This document shows positions 32,906 to 44,410 of a stretch of DNA of 64,000 bases, piece after piece. This DNA is from Flaccisagitta enflata (Eukaryota; Chaetognatha; Sagittoidea; Aphragmophora): assembly GCA_965153355.1 (NCBI GenBank), contig OZ231126.1, positions 97,092,001-97,156,000 on the forward strand. The letters run 5' to 3'. The notes below the pieces were generated by a model, which did not search any database, was not told where the DNA came from, and was given only the letters and a program-made list of their open reading frames with translations. The stretch's first letter is position 1. Each line of letters starts with the position of its first letter. The position numbers and the translations under genes are program-made.

Positions 32906-33350
32906 GGGCAGCGGCCCCAATGGGCCAATGTCCTGTAGGTTACAGGGGTGAATTTCCAGACATCCTAAGAGGGCACATTTAAGGGCTGATTTGATTGATT
33001 GGAGCGCAGTAATGAGCCATGTAGGGGCTGATCTAGGGGGTCTATGGGCTCAAATGAGACCAGGGATGAGGGCAGATAGAGACCTTAGAGGGTTATTTTG
33101 AGGGTTGGATTGAGACTGAAGTGGTCAGACAGTATAAGAGGACTGATTTTTGGCTTGAGAGAGCCAATTTTTGACCTGAGAGGGTGAACTTTGGGCCTAA
33201 GAAAGCTGAGTTTTGGGTCTGAGAGGGTTAGTTTAGAGCCTGAGTGGGGTCTTGGGGGGGTGACGTGCGTACGAACAAACAGACGGACCTCTCGAAATTC
33301 ACCCCTGTGTCCTGCAGCCTACAGGACATTCACCCTTTGGGGCGTGCCCA
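32906..33350. mobile_element. GGGCAGCGGCC element E6
   Basis: Left TIR GGGCAGCGGCCCCAATGG, then ATGTCCTGTAGGTTACAGGG. Core of GAGAGGGTNANTTTTGGGCC units (32970-33250). The right TIR is decayed (CTACAGGACATTCACCC...GGGGCGTGCCC). Preceded by GGATTGCACATGGCCAGC, the same external flank as E3's right side in inverse. Confidence 0.75.
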
Positions 33351-33650
33351 CAAAGCTTTTCACTCAGTCTACCGCATAATGCAGAGACAGAATGGAAATA
33401 GCATGATGGCAGTGACATTGAGGATAAAACTGGAGGATGATTCTTTATATTTTCTAGGGTTTTCCCCCAGCCTCAAACTGGTCCTCCATGACCTTCTTAC
33501 CTCAAATCAGGCCTCTCAGACCCCAAATTGAGCCTCTCAGACAACTGATCTGGAACTTCAGATCCCAAATCAGGCCTTTCACACAGCAAATCAGACCTCC
33601 AAAACCCCAAATCGAGCCTCTCAGACCCAGATGTTGGTCTTTTGGACTAG

Positions 33651-33909
33651 AACAAGTGACACTGGGTCATAATATTGTTGCAGATGGGTGGGCAGGGGCA
33701 TCCAAACCCCATCCACACCCCAACCCCCATCCACACCCCAACCCCATCCACACCCCAACCCCCATCCCACACACACAAACCTACACAAATTGCATCTAAA
33801 ACACATCCCACTTTTCAACTTGATGACCCCGGAACAACAGACCAACAGACTAACGGATAAACAGACGGGCGGACGGACAATGCCACTGATAGAGTTTGTG
33901 TCTGCAACT
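33651..33909 (+). mobile_element. HP element with CCCCAACCCCATCCACA core
   Basis: Start AACAAG, hairpin GTGAC-ACTGG-GTCAT, box GTTGCAGATGGGTGGGC. A tandem CACACCCCAACCCC core lies at 33700-33770. The 3' hairpin AGTTTGTGTCTGCAACT, then AAAAAA. Here the box and the right arm both carry the change GCGG to GCAG. Confidence 0.8.
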
Positions 33910-34289
33910 AAAAAAGTCCTCCAAGATTTCTTATTAGGACTCTAAGACCTCATATTATGCATTTAAGACCTCATATCAGGCTTTGTCAGCCTCATCAATC
34001 AGTGGCTACAGTAGTTGATGCAATTTGCAAATTTGCGAATCTTTCAACTTTCCTTCATGAACAACCAACCAACCAACCAATCAAGTGACGCACATAAAAA
34101 ACCTTAAATTGTTTTGTTGTGTTAATGTCCAACATGCTTTGTCCATCTGTCTGTCCATCTGTCTATCCATCAATCGGTCAAACTTTACTTCTTTTTTTTT
34201 TTTTTTTGCGTTTATGGGTGGTTATTGCATTACTGCTGCCACCCACCAGCACGCAACTTGGCATTTTTCGGAAAATAACATAAACATTT

Positions 34290-34780
34290 AAGGACAGTTG
34301 CTACTAAGCAAATTGAGCATATGTCCATAATTTGAGCTAATTTTAAAGAGCATTGTCTATTCTTTAAAATGAGCCCATATTGAAGTCTTAAGCTCTGTTT
34401 ATTCAAGAGATAAAAGCTCTTTAAGTTGTAAGGGTCTTTGCCATTTTTCTGAAAATAGCATCAACATTGAAAGCCTGCTGCTCATACACAAATTGAGCGA
34501 ATGACCTTAACTTGGGCTCATTTTAAGATTTAAAGAGCTCTGTCTGTTCTTTAAAATGAGCCCAAGTTGAGTTCATTTGCTCATTTTGTTGAAGAGATAC
34601 CAACTCTCAAAGTACTTGCCATTTTTCTGAAAATTACATCAACTTTGGAAGACCCTCGCTCCTAGACGAATTGAGCAAATGATCTCAACTTGGGTTCATT
34701 ACAAAGAGCTTTGTCTGCTCTTTAAAATGAGCCCAAGTTGAGGTCATTTGCTCTATTCGTTCAGGAGATTTAAGCTTAAG
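34290..34780. repeat. TGGGCTCAT hairpin repeat, tandem block
   Basis: Three successive copies (about 34300-34440, 34480-34600, 34650-34770). Each is an inverted repeat of ACTTGGGCTCATTTTAAAG around a TTTGTCTGCTC centre, separated by AAATNACATCAACNTTGGAAG. Confidence 0.75.
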
Positions 34781-34979
34781 AAGTTACCTTATCCCATGGA
34801 AATTGCTTCATGTGACCTGTACTTACAACCCATAACAAATGGGGCGTTTGAGGAAAAGTTTGCAAGTGAATTTTTTTGCCCCTATTTTATCGCAAGCCTC
34901 CATGCAATAACTGAACACGGGGAAGTGGTTTTGAAAGGTGTCTTCGCCGCAAATCTTTTACCAGATGGAATTAACTATC

Positions 34980-35151
34980 TTTTTCTCTTGCGTTCCTTCT
35001 TTCTCTCTTTCTCACTTTCTTTCTCTCTTTCTCTCCTTCTCTCTTTCTCTCTTTCTATCTTTCTCTCTTTCTCTCTTTTTTTCTTTCTTTCTTTCTCTCT
35101 TACTTTCTTGCTTTTTCTTTCTTTCTTTCTTTCGTTCTTTCGTTCTTTCGT

Positions 35152-35231
<80 letters not shown>

Positions 35232-35303
35232 GCTTGCTTGCTTTCTTTCTTGCGTCTTGTTTCCTTTTTTCTTTCTTTTACTATCTTTTTCTCTTGCGTT
35301 CCT

Positions 35304-35343
<40 letters not shown>

Positions 35344-35372
35344 TTTTTCTTTCTTCCTTTCTTTCTTTCTTT

Positions 35373-35403
<31 letters not shown>

Positions 35404-35430
35404 TCTTACTTTCTTTCTTTCTGTCTTTCT
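34980..35430. repeat. (TTTC)n/(CTTT)n microsatellite
   Basis: A tract of about 450 bp of TTTC/CTTG variants. It produces LSFFLSFF open frames up to 267 aa, which I do not regard as genes. The left flank is the inverted copy of 28050-28190. Confidence 0.95.
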
Positions 35431-35649
35431 TTCATTCACTTCCTGTCGCGCTTACTCCTCTCCTGATTCCCTCACGCTTAGATTTGGAACAGAAATCATA
35501 ACAGAATGGACTTACCGGAGGCTTGCACGTTACTTCCCATCCATATCTTGAAGGCTCGGACATCCGTTGTAAACGGATTTATTACAAAAGGTTGGCTGTC
35601 GCCTTTGTCCCTAAATGCAGAAAAGATAGTATTAAACATAGAATTAAAC

Positions 35650-36010
35650 AAGACAGTACTAAACATTAGAGTGGGCTCAATTTGGGCATTCGAATGAAAC
35701 ATTATTTCCAAGCGATTTTCTTGCTCCTTATGCATTTTAAGAGCCCAATCTCTTTGGAAAATCGATTTGGATTTAATCTAGACACTCCGTCATCAATGCT
35801 GTAGTTGTATAGAATTGATTGCTGGAGTTATGAGAGAAATTTTTTCCATAATAATCCTATACAACCACAGCATTGATGACGGAGTGTCTAGATCAAATCC
35901 AAATCAATTTTCCAATGAGATTAGACTCTTATTATTCAAATGGAACATGAAAAGTGCTTGGAAATAAGGTTTCATTCAAATGCCCAAATTGATCCCTCTC
36001 TACTAAACAT
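35650..36010. mobile_element. Palindromic repeat (TCAATTTGGGCATTCGAATG arms)
   Basis: Arms AATTTGGGCATTCGAATG...GACACTCCGTCATCAATGC and the reverse (GCATTGATGACGGAGTGTC...CATTCAAATGCCCAAATT), centred near 35830. Directly abuts the GTCGAAG hairpin-end repeat (36010-36290). Confidence 0.75.
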
Positions 36011-36417
36011 AGTCGGGAAAAAAGTCGAAGTTAGCCTTCGACTTTTTGACATATTCCAAAGAAACAGGGTTTTCATTTTCTCATGCGAAAGTTGGGCATC
36101 TCCATTGACCGATTGCACCCTCAGACAAAATTGATTAAGTAAATTTGATAATTCTCTTTCCTTTGGCGCCAAGCAAAATGCTCTACGACACATATCTTTT
36201 GTGTTATGATTTTTTAAAGATTTATTTATGAAAAATTCCAATTGATTTTTCTTTTTTTTCTTATGATTTTATGTAGGATCAAGAAAGGAGTGTGTTTATG
36301 TTTGTTTGAGCATGCAAACACGAGAAAACATGCTTATGAGCATAGCTGCTTATCTGTGAGGGTGTTTTTGAGTATTTTAGCTCATTTTGCCAAAGATATG
36401 CACATTTTTCACTTTTA

Positions 36418-37037
36418 GGCTGGTAGGCTGGTTGGTAGGTAGGCTGGTTTGACAGGATAAATAGTGCGCATATGTTGAGTTCTTCCATTTAGAGACTCCA
36501 TACCAAGTTTCAACCAAATTAGTTGAAAAATGACAATGTTATGCAAGTTTTTCACTTTTTGGTCGGTAGGCTGGTTGGGTGGTAGGTCGGTTTGGCCGGT
36601 TAGCATGCTCAAATGCATATAAATCACATACATATGTTGAGTCCTTCCATTTAGAGACTCCATACCAAATTTCAACCAAATCGGTTGAAAAATGCCAAAG
36701 TTATGCATGATTTTCACTTTTAGGTCGGTAGGCTGGTTGGGCTGGTTGAGTTGGTCGGATCACAAAAATCGGATAGGATGTAAAGCGCCCTAGTACCCTA
36801 GTACAACTTCCCACCAAATATGAACCAAATCGGTCTAAGCTTAAAAAACTTATCCATTTTTTAATATCCGTGACAACAACAACAACAACAACAACAACGA
36901 CAACGACAATGACAACAACGACACCCACCCGCCTTGAATTATAGTCCACGTCGGACTGATGTTCCGTCGCAGACAAAAAAACGGGACAATAGCATAACCG
37001 ACGGACGGACATGACCTCTCATAAGCAAAGACGCATC
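36418..37037 (+). mobile_element. 160-bp tandem array ending in an HP-type hairpin
   Basis: Units contain GTAGGCTGGTTGGGTGG, GTTGAGTCCTTCCATTTAG, CAAGTTTCAACCAAATCGG and GCCAAAGTTATGCA. The array is followed by an (ACAACA)n tract (36875-36920), GACGGACGGACATGACCTCT, and a truncated GATGCG-subfamily hairpin arm, GACGCATCT, then AAAAA. The same array is at 63430-64000. Confidence 0.7.
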
Positions 37038-37217
37038 TAAAAAGCGTTTAAAATCTAATAACATGGTCATAAGCCACAATCTGTATCATATTTATAATTA
37101 TTTATAAATATGCAAGAATCGTTATGTAAACGACTCTGCTAAAGAGTGAGCCCATCTTTCGTTACGCAACTCACATCCATCACGTCAAGTTTTTATATTT
37201 CTTATAATGAGACCAAC

Positions 37218-37363
37218 CTGTAACCAACAAAACCCGTTCTGAAAACACTATCGGCGTAAGCCCTTTTGATGGAATCGACGAGATTGGTCGCCTTCGACTT
37301 GACACCCCCAATGGCACCCCCCATGCTCCCCGTGATGTCAAAAAGGAAAAGCAAGTCCAATTC
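37218..37363 (-). CDS. vWA-EGF gene, exon 5: first half of vWA-2
   Basis: A 146-bp exon, acceptor CCCCAACAG, donor GTTGGT, phase 0-2. It codes ELDLLFLFDITGSMGG, then a helix with KATNLVDSIKRAY and the strand RTGFVGYR. DITGS is the DxTxS metal-ion-dependent adhesion site of vWA domains, and LLFLFD is the preceding hydrophobic strand. Phase joins exon 4 upstream and exon 6 downstream. Confidence 0.87.
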
Positions 37364-37532
37364 CTGTTGGGGATGAGTCAGGAATGGAACATGGCATGGT
37401 AAACGGCATATGGCGCGGGGCATGATGAGGGATATGGCACAATTCTGATGAGCATCTCAATGATGATAGACTGATAGACAGTGGGTGGCACTCAAGGATT
37501 GCAAATCATTTCATCTAGACTAATTCATTTCA

Positions 37533-37610
37533 TAAGTTACAAGAGTTTCGACCCTGATCTTGAGAGGCAGTCCCGATAAATCTTTCAGAGCCGATACAGT
37601 TGCAAATTTA
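37533..37610 (-). CDS. Possible cryptic or lost exon for the end of vWA-1
   Basis: The minus-strand frame reads CKFATVSALKDLSGLPLKI, resembling the last strand and helix of a vWA domain (xFxVxxxxDLxxL). A phase-0 donor GTAACT follows and would fit exon 5. No convincing acceptor with a pyrimidine tract precedes it, and the required phase from exon 4 is not met. It is offered as a candidate because vWA-1 otherwise lacks its last third. Confidence 0.25.
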
Positions 37611-38726
37611 CAAGTATAAGTGTAAGAGATGAATAAACTGCTACCACTTTTTACTTTTTTTTCTGTGCAAAGATCTGTATACAAGCTCTTTCTGGTGCTG
37701 AACATTCTTTGTATTAGCCAAGAGACAACAACTCCCTTCCTCGATTTTTCATCAGTTTTCAATGTTTAAGCATGCAGTTTTCTATGTTTAAGCATGCAGT
37801 TTCCTTATAATTAAGCATAAGAAACTGCTATGATGGTGAAATCAAATAGAAAAAAGCTCCAAAATTGCAATTATTGGAGCATTCTCATCGCGTTTTAGCG
37901 ACTCAAGAAGATACATGACAAAAAAATATATAAATAAAAAAAATGAAATCGGAAAAAAAAATTTTTTCAAAAAAAATAAAAAAATGAAAAAATAAAAATA
38001 AATCTTTTTTCAAAGAAAATTTTCAAAAATTTTTTTCAAAAATCTTTTAAAATTTTTTCAAAGTTGAAGATTTTGACATAAGTTGAGGATTATATGACAG
38101 AAGTTGAAGATTATGACAGATAGTCAAGTAAATGTAGGAAAATAAAGGGGAAAAGGTAGAAAAAAGTCCCACAAAGCAAACGAAGGTGGTTTTCTAACTA
38201 TTAAGATGTATATTTTAGGAAAAACAACTATTACCCAAAAGTTCTTTTCCGCAGCTCTCAGGTTTGAACATTTTCTCTAAGGGAAAAAACAGGCGAAAAT
38301 CGCGATAAATCGCTATTTCCGCATTTTATTTCTTCACCTTTAATTATTGTAATAATTGAAAAATTTTGAAAAACAAAACAAAAAGAAGGTGGAAAAAGAT
38401 ACATGACATCCTATGTTAAAAAAAAAAACATTTTGTAATAGAAAGTAGTCAGTTACACCCAAAAGATGAAAAATAAACATGAAAAGATTCAATGTTTATC
38501 ATCTTCGGAGGGTCATGTCTCTGGTCTGTTGTTGGATTGACCATGCATAACTAAAAAAAAATGTAAAGCTGTTGAGTGAAAGAATAAGTAAAAAGCAGCA
38601 TCAATCATGCTTTCATACATGAAGCAGTACATTCATGTATTCACATATATTCATGTAATGAAACTATTTATTCATGGGTGTCGCATTGTTAGCTATATTG
38701 ACCTTGTTCTTCCTCATTCTCTTTTT

Positions 38727-38887
38727 AGTTGCGGACACGCAACTCTATAAGAGCCTTTGTCCGTCCATCCGTTAGTCCGTCGGTCCATCGGTCCGTCCGT
38801 GAGCACGACTCAAAAAGTGTGAAAACGCAAATTTCCGCCCCTGCCCACCCGTCCGCAACTGGGATTGGCCGTGTATCCGGTCTTGTT
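38727..38887 (-). mobile_element. HP element, GTTGCG subfamily
   Basis: Reverse orientation. Perfect 3' hairpin AGTTGCG-GACA-CGCAACT, CTATAAGAGCC, TCCGTCGGTCC repeats, CCCCTGCCCACCCGTCCGCA, then hairpin GCCG-TGTATC-CGGT and CTTGTT. Both ends are intact, about 160 bp. Confidence 0.83.
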
Positions 38888-39083
38888 ATTGTATTCCTCA
38901 TCTTTTTTATCCTCTTCCACAGAGGCAATGGTTCTAAAAAAGGTGTGACCTTTGAGGCAAGCTACACAATTTTTTTTAAAGATGTGTACAGGGTAACAAA
39001 TTTCAATCGAGCAAGAACACAAATTTTTTCACTTGAAAACGAATTACTGTTATATTTGTACTGATACTAAGAAATAGACAAGA

Positions 39084-40654
39084 ATGATACTTCATCATCA
39101 TCACACTACTATTATGGTTATGTTATTCCTGTTGGAAAGAGGAATACAGAAATACTGCACTGAAAAACAGACCACTCAAAGTGAAGACATGGTCAATGAG
39201 TCAGAAGATCAGCCAGGAGATAAAGGCCTAACTTCCTCATCAGTTGATGAGATCATTGGGGAAATGGAAACTGTTTATCACCAGCTAATGGATGGTGAAC
39301 CATTTGAGTACCTTTGTCAAAGTGATACTGTTAAAAAAACAAAACAAATCTTGGAAACTGAAGCTGAAGCACTAAGCAACAGCAGAACAGCCAAGTTTTG
39401 GCTTCTTTATATGAAGATGATTAATATACTGAGACGCTATCTAGCCTATCTTAGAGGAGAACGTTTGGGGAACTGGCCTCTTCATCTACAGGCTACTTTG
39501 CAGATGCTTGCTTTCTTTGCAGCAACAGGTCATTATAACTATTTGAAGTCATCATATGTGTACTTGCTGGAGATGATGGATTTAGAAAACAGCCATCCTG
39601 ATATCTACTTTCAATTTTTGAATGGCCTCCATGTAGTCAGAAGTAGTAATTGCGAGTGGGCTGGCCTCTCAAGTGATTATGTCATCGAGACATGCCTAAT
39701 GAGAAATCTCAAAACAGCGTGTGGCCTGACACATGGAAGTGGAATGACTGAAACACAGAGGAATCAATGGACCCTCTCTATGCCTGTGTGTGCTGAAGTG
39801 CACAATACCATCCAAGAGATCACAACCACAAACATAAGAACTGGTGAACAGAGCAAAGATTTTGGTCCTTCTAGAATTGATCATGATTGGAAGGACACCA
39901 ACCTTGTCCGAGATTTTTTTAAAGAGAAATCCATTTGAGTATGGGCCTGAGCTTTGTGATATTGCCAACGGAGTCCATGCTCATGCCACTGTTAATGTTG
40001 AAGATGCAGAGGAAATTGGAAAAAAAAATTGTATCTGGAATGGTAGGCAAAAATGTTGATGAAATCTCTTTCAGAAGGAAATATCAAGCAGTGACTTTTG
40101 CATCTAAGTCTTCTGTTAAAAGCGGAAGTTTTTAAGAAATTCAAGACTAATGCCACCCTGCAGCAAGCAGCAAAAGTTTTTGACAGTGTTTCTGCTACTC
40201 CTGAGCTTATTGAATCAGCTGGTGAAATTGCTTTGGTGGTGATGTATAATGGGAAAAAGAATCAATCACTGAATGAACTACGCTTGAGCAGATATTGTGA
40301 AAAGGTGGCAAAAAAGTTGAGGCAAGGAGTCTCCCACCCACAAAAGCTGCTGCAAAATATCAGAGTTACAGAGTGTATTTGCAAATTTGCCAGTGGAAAA
40401 GTCTTGAATGCACAATGCAAGAGGAAATGTGAGCTTGGAAACTCACCGAGTCAGGCTACTCTCCTATTCTCACAGATCTTCCTCCTGCTCCAGCTGAGCT
40501 GTTGAAGATCATTCGCTGTGATTGCACTACGGATTGCAGTTCTGCTCAATGCAGCTGCCGCAAAAATGCCATGAAATGCACGCTTGCATGTGGACACTGT
40601 CAAGGCTCTGGTTGCAAGTGCATTGATTTTGGAGGAAGAAGATTTGGAGGATGA
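39084..40654 (+). pseudogene. Decayed member of an invertebrate CXC (tesmin/TSO1-like) ORF family
   Basis: The first 285 codons are open and include an FFAATGHYNYLKSSYVYL helix, HPDIYFQFLNGLHVVR and WAGLSSDYVIE. After that, at least three frameshifts (near 39915, 40025, 40125) and an in-frame TGA (about 40435) interrupt continuing similarity: NPFEYGPELCDIANGV, IVSGMVGKNVDEISF, VMYNGKKNQSLNELR. The end is ILTDLPPAPAELLKIIRC, then a Cys-rich CXC block (CDCTTDCSSAQCSCRKN). I recall intact relatives as high-copy uncharacterised proteins in cnidarians and arthropods, often transposon-like. It lies antisense in the exon 4-exon 5 intron. Confidence 0.75.
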
Positions 40655-41533
40655 TATGGATGCAGAGTAATCTCTACACATGCCACAAGTGACAGAAAAT
40701 ATTGGCACAAAAGAAGCTTTGGGGAGTATCGGTGTCAACTTATGATTTTGATTGTTGACATCGAGGCCCAATTAAAAGAATACCAATGCGCGGAGCAGCC
40801 TACCTCATAGGGTCGTGTGGAAACGAGCTGCATGAGATTACTCCTGCATATAGAACAGTGATACAAGCTATCATTCATAAGGAAGAGTAAATGGATCTAT
40901 CAAAAAAAGAGGGCCCTCTGTTTAACTGCAGAGTGTAGAATAAGCAGTGCTCAGTAGTTAATGAATATGATAAAAACATATTTTTTCACTTTTTTTATCA
41001 TTTTTCTTACAACAAAATGTGATTTTATTGAACAAAATCATAATATGACTTTTTTCCACATAATTTTTTTTTCATTATAGATTTTTTTAATGAACTTTTA
41101 TCAATTTCTTTAAGAATTATAAGATTCTAAAGCGTTTAAAGGAAAAAAAAACAGGTGCGAAAATTACGATTTTTGGGCATTTTTGCAACTTTTTTTCAAT
41201 GTTGAATTCCAAGACTAGCGGAAAAGAACTTTTGGGTAATAGTTGTTTTTCTTAAAATGTACATCTCAATGATTAGAAAACCACCTTCCCAGCTTTGTTG
41301 GAATTTTTTCTACCGATTTTTTTACATTTACCTGACTAAGAAGTTAAAGATGATGACAGTAATTTAAGATGATGACAATAGCTGATGATGATGATGACAA
41401 TAGCTGATGATGATGACAATAGTTGAAGATGATGGCAAACCTATAGAAAAGAAATCAGAATGTAATGAATGAGCAAGTAAATGATGGCAAACCTATAGAA
41501 AAGAAATCAGAATGTAATGAATGAGCAAGTAAA

Positions 41534-41982
41534 AACAAGCCCAAGAGGGCAACAGTCGTGTGCGTCAGGAAATGACAAACAAACGGCCGTGCGATATGTA
41601 TTGATACAATGTCAATACAATGTCGATACAATATAATATCGATACGATACGATACCCAAAATACCTTACAATACCCAGAAATACCCAAAAATACCCAAAA
41701 ATGCCAAAAAATACCAAAGAATACCAAAAAATACCAAAAAGTACCCAAAAATATCCGAAAGTACCCTAAAGTACCCAAAGTACCCAGAACAACTTAAGTA
41801 CCCTAAAGTACCCTGAAGTACCCTAAAGTACCCTGAAATACCCTAGAGTACCTTAAATTACCTTAAAAAACCTTAAAAAGTCATAATTTTAAATATGTGA
41901 CGGACGGACGGACAAAACGGACGGACGGACCTACCGACCTACCGACCGACACGGCAAGGTGTAGAGTCGCGTGCACGCGACT
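41534..41982 (+). mobile_element. HP element with AAATACCC tandem core
   Basis: Starts AACAAGCCCAAGAGGGCAAC (hairpin GCCC-AAGA-GGGC), box CAGTCGTGTGCGTC. The core at 41650-41875 is AAATACCC/AAGTACCCT units. The 3' end is GGTGTAG, then the perfect palindrome AGTCGCGTGCACGCGACT, then AAAAA. Confidence 0.85.
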
Positions 41983-41999
41983 AAAAATTATCAACTCTA

Positions 42000-44180
42000 A
42001 TCTATACAAATCGCCAAAGTCCTAGTAACATATTACTACATTAATAAGCTAATATCTTATAAACCAGACTTCATATTCTATTTGAATTTTGCAGGGGCTG
42101 TTTAATCAATATCCTTTATTTGTATACCAAATTAAAAATTCACAAAACTTTACTTCCCTTTGCCTATGTAAACTGCTTAAGTCCTAGAAACATATTACTA
42201 CATTAATAAGCTAATATCTCATAAACCAGACTTGAGATTTAATTCGAATTTTGCAGGGGTTGTTTATTTACTACCCTCTACCTGTATACCAAATTAGAAA
42301 AAAATTCACATGCCTTTACTACCCTTTGCCTTTGTAAATCGCCTAAGTCCTAGTAACATATTACTGAATTATTAAGCTAATCTCTTATAAACCAGACTTC
42401 AAATTTAATTCGAATTTTGCAGGGGTGTTTATTTACTTATATACTACTTGTATACCAAATTTTCAAAAAATTCACAAACCTTTACTACCCTCTACCTATG
42501 TGATGTGTGCAACAATTCATCCAATATAAAACTCAAACAATTATCCAAATAAGAAACAGACTTCAAAGAAAAACTGGAATAAATATGGACATTTATATTG
42601 TTTAAGCTTCCATTACATACACATACATACCTAAAATATGTTTTTTTGAAACACTATCAAAACTCCTTAAGTGTATACTTTTTACTAATTGCAGCATATT
42701 TCTTCTATTTGAAATAAAATTCTAAGAGTATTTTAGAAAAATATATGAACTATTTGGTGCACTTTTACAAGCATCTGTCGATCTTTTGTTTTTAAGACTT
42801 TTTAAGCGTTTTTTAAAAATTAGGGTTAGGGGTGGGTTTAGGGTTAGGGTTGGGGATTGTTTTAGGGTTAGGGTTAGGGACAAGGTTTGCTTTAGGGCTA
42901 AGGGTTGGCTGGGTTTTATGTATTACGACCCGAAGCTATTCAAATTTAATTCGCTCTGGCGGAGGATTCTGAAAGAAAAACAAAATCGTGCAGAGACTCA
43001 ATCAGCAGCTCCAAATATTTTAGGGGAAGGGTACTGTTAAAGCTGTCCTCTAGCATTGATCGGGACCATCAACTCAGCCCAATTTTTGGTTAGATTTTAC
43101 CTAATAGAAAAAAAGGAAAAAAGGGTATCCATCTCCCCAGTTGAGCTCCTTTATCCCAATTAGGGGGGTGGGATAAAGGTGAATTTTTACTAAAATTGGT
43201 AAAGGTTATGATTATTTCTTAGTGATTAGAGAGAAAAGGCCTTCATCTTAAGAGAAGATATATCATGGGATGATAGGTCACCATGAGGGGTAAAAAGTTT
43301 TTGTATATGTCCATAAAAATTAATAAAAATTGATATAAAAACAAACCATTCAGCTTCTGGCCATCAGTTGGTGTCCTGTACCCAAAAAAATGGGTTTAGC
43401 CCTATATATACAAACATATCTAAAATACTCACCAAGACCCAAGTAATGGCAGGGCACACCTTGAAGGTGTCCTCCACTGCATGGTTTGTAGAATATAGAA
43501 ATTATCAGGAATCCTCCATGACATCAAAAAGAATATTATGTGTTTTCCCAATCATTTTCAAAATTCATTATTATAGGAAAAAATCTAAAAAAAAAACATT
43601 AGGAATCACAATCAAAACTATAATAAAACCTAGAGGGTGTTTGGCTATGGTCTGCGACAAGTTGGTCAAAAGATTCTCATAGCCTCCCGCCAATACTGTT
43701 CTCTGATAACTATTTTAGAAAATTAGAGAAATGTTGGAAAATAATATATAAAAATTTTTTGAGGGGCGTTATATACAACGCCTTCCTCCCCTGATATTTA
43801 AAGATGGTGTTTGGCTATGGTCTGCGACAAGTGGGTCAAAAAGATTCTCATAGCCTGCCAGCCAAAGATTCTTTATTCAAAAATATTTTTGATAATGTCA
43901 TCTGTACTAGGAATATTACAATTTATCAATAAACCACTTAAGTCCCAGCTAAATATTACTACAAAAAAAAAATAGGCAAAGGCTAGTAAAAGTTTATAAA
44001 TTTTTTGAAAATTGGTACACAAGGTCCTACTGACCTTTAAACAACACCAGCAAAGTGTCATATAATTCTGAAGTTTGGTTCCAAAAATATGAGAAGGTTT
44101 TAAACAAACAACAAACAAACAGACTACGTATAACTGCTACTTCATAGTCACCGACGAAAACTGTTCGTCGGGGACAAAAA
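42000..44180. repeat. Composite dispersed repeat (inverse of 16.1-17.3 kb)
   Basis: Contains three tandem 160-170-bp units (42020-42500) with CTAATATCTTATAAACCAGA. It also holds a TTAGGG-containing repeat (42755-43020), GATCGGGACCATCAACTCAG, two copies of the RT-element 3' flank (43628-43690, 43805-43865), and GTACACAAGGTCCTACTGACC. It ends at 44142-44180 with a strong hairpin pairing CCGACGAA with TTCGTCGG before an A-run. Confidence 0.65.
42755..43020 (+). repeat. TTAGGG-containing dispersed repeat, copy 2
   Basis: A near-identical partner of 21100-21385, with TTAGGGTTAGGG-like core at 42822-42905. It lies inside the composite repeat and not at a chromosome end. Confidence 0.8.
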
Positions 44181-44225
44181 AGCGGCGGCATATGAATTCC
44201 AGAATGCATTGGGTAATAAAAAAAC

Positions 44226-44355
44226 CTGTGCAACTTTGGGTGGTTCTTCATTTTCTTGTCCATCCGTCAAAATGATGGCCGTTCTGGTGACTCCTTCTTG
44301 GAATCTCATTGGTCGTTGTTGCGATGAAAATGCGGTTTTCATTGCTTCCAATCCG
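44226..44355 (-). CDS. vWA-EGF gene, exon 4 duplicate (copy b)
   Basis: A 130-bp exon, acceptor TCATTGCAG, donor GTTTTT, phase 2-0, identical to 45338-45467. It codes GLEAMKTAFSSQQRPM, then RTAIILTDGQENEEPP: the vWA strand with LTDG and the preceding helix. A total of 194 bp (44217-44410 versus 45329-45522) is identical. Because 130 is not a multiple of three, both copies cannot be included together without a frameshift; they could only be alternatives, or one is silent. Confidence 0.75.
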
Positions 44356-44410
44356 CTGCAATGATATTGAAACAATGATGAGAGAAATTAAGACAACGGT
44401 TTTCTTTTCA

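Noticed and set aside
34748-35551. 267-aa Phe/Leu/Ser-rich ORF resembling a membrane protein
   Set aside because: It is a translation of a (TTTC)n microsatellite with short flanks.
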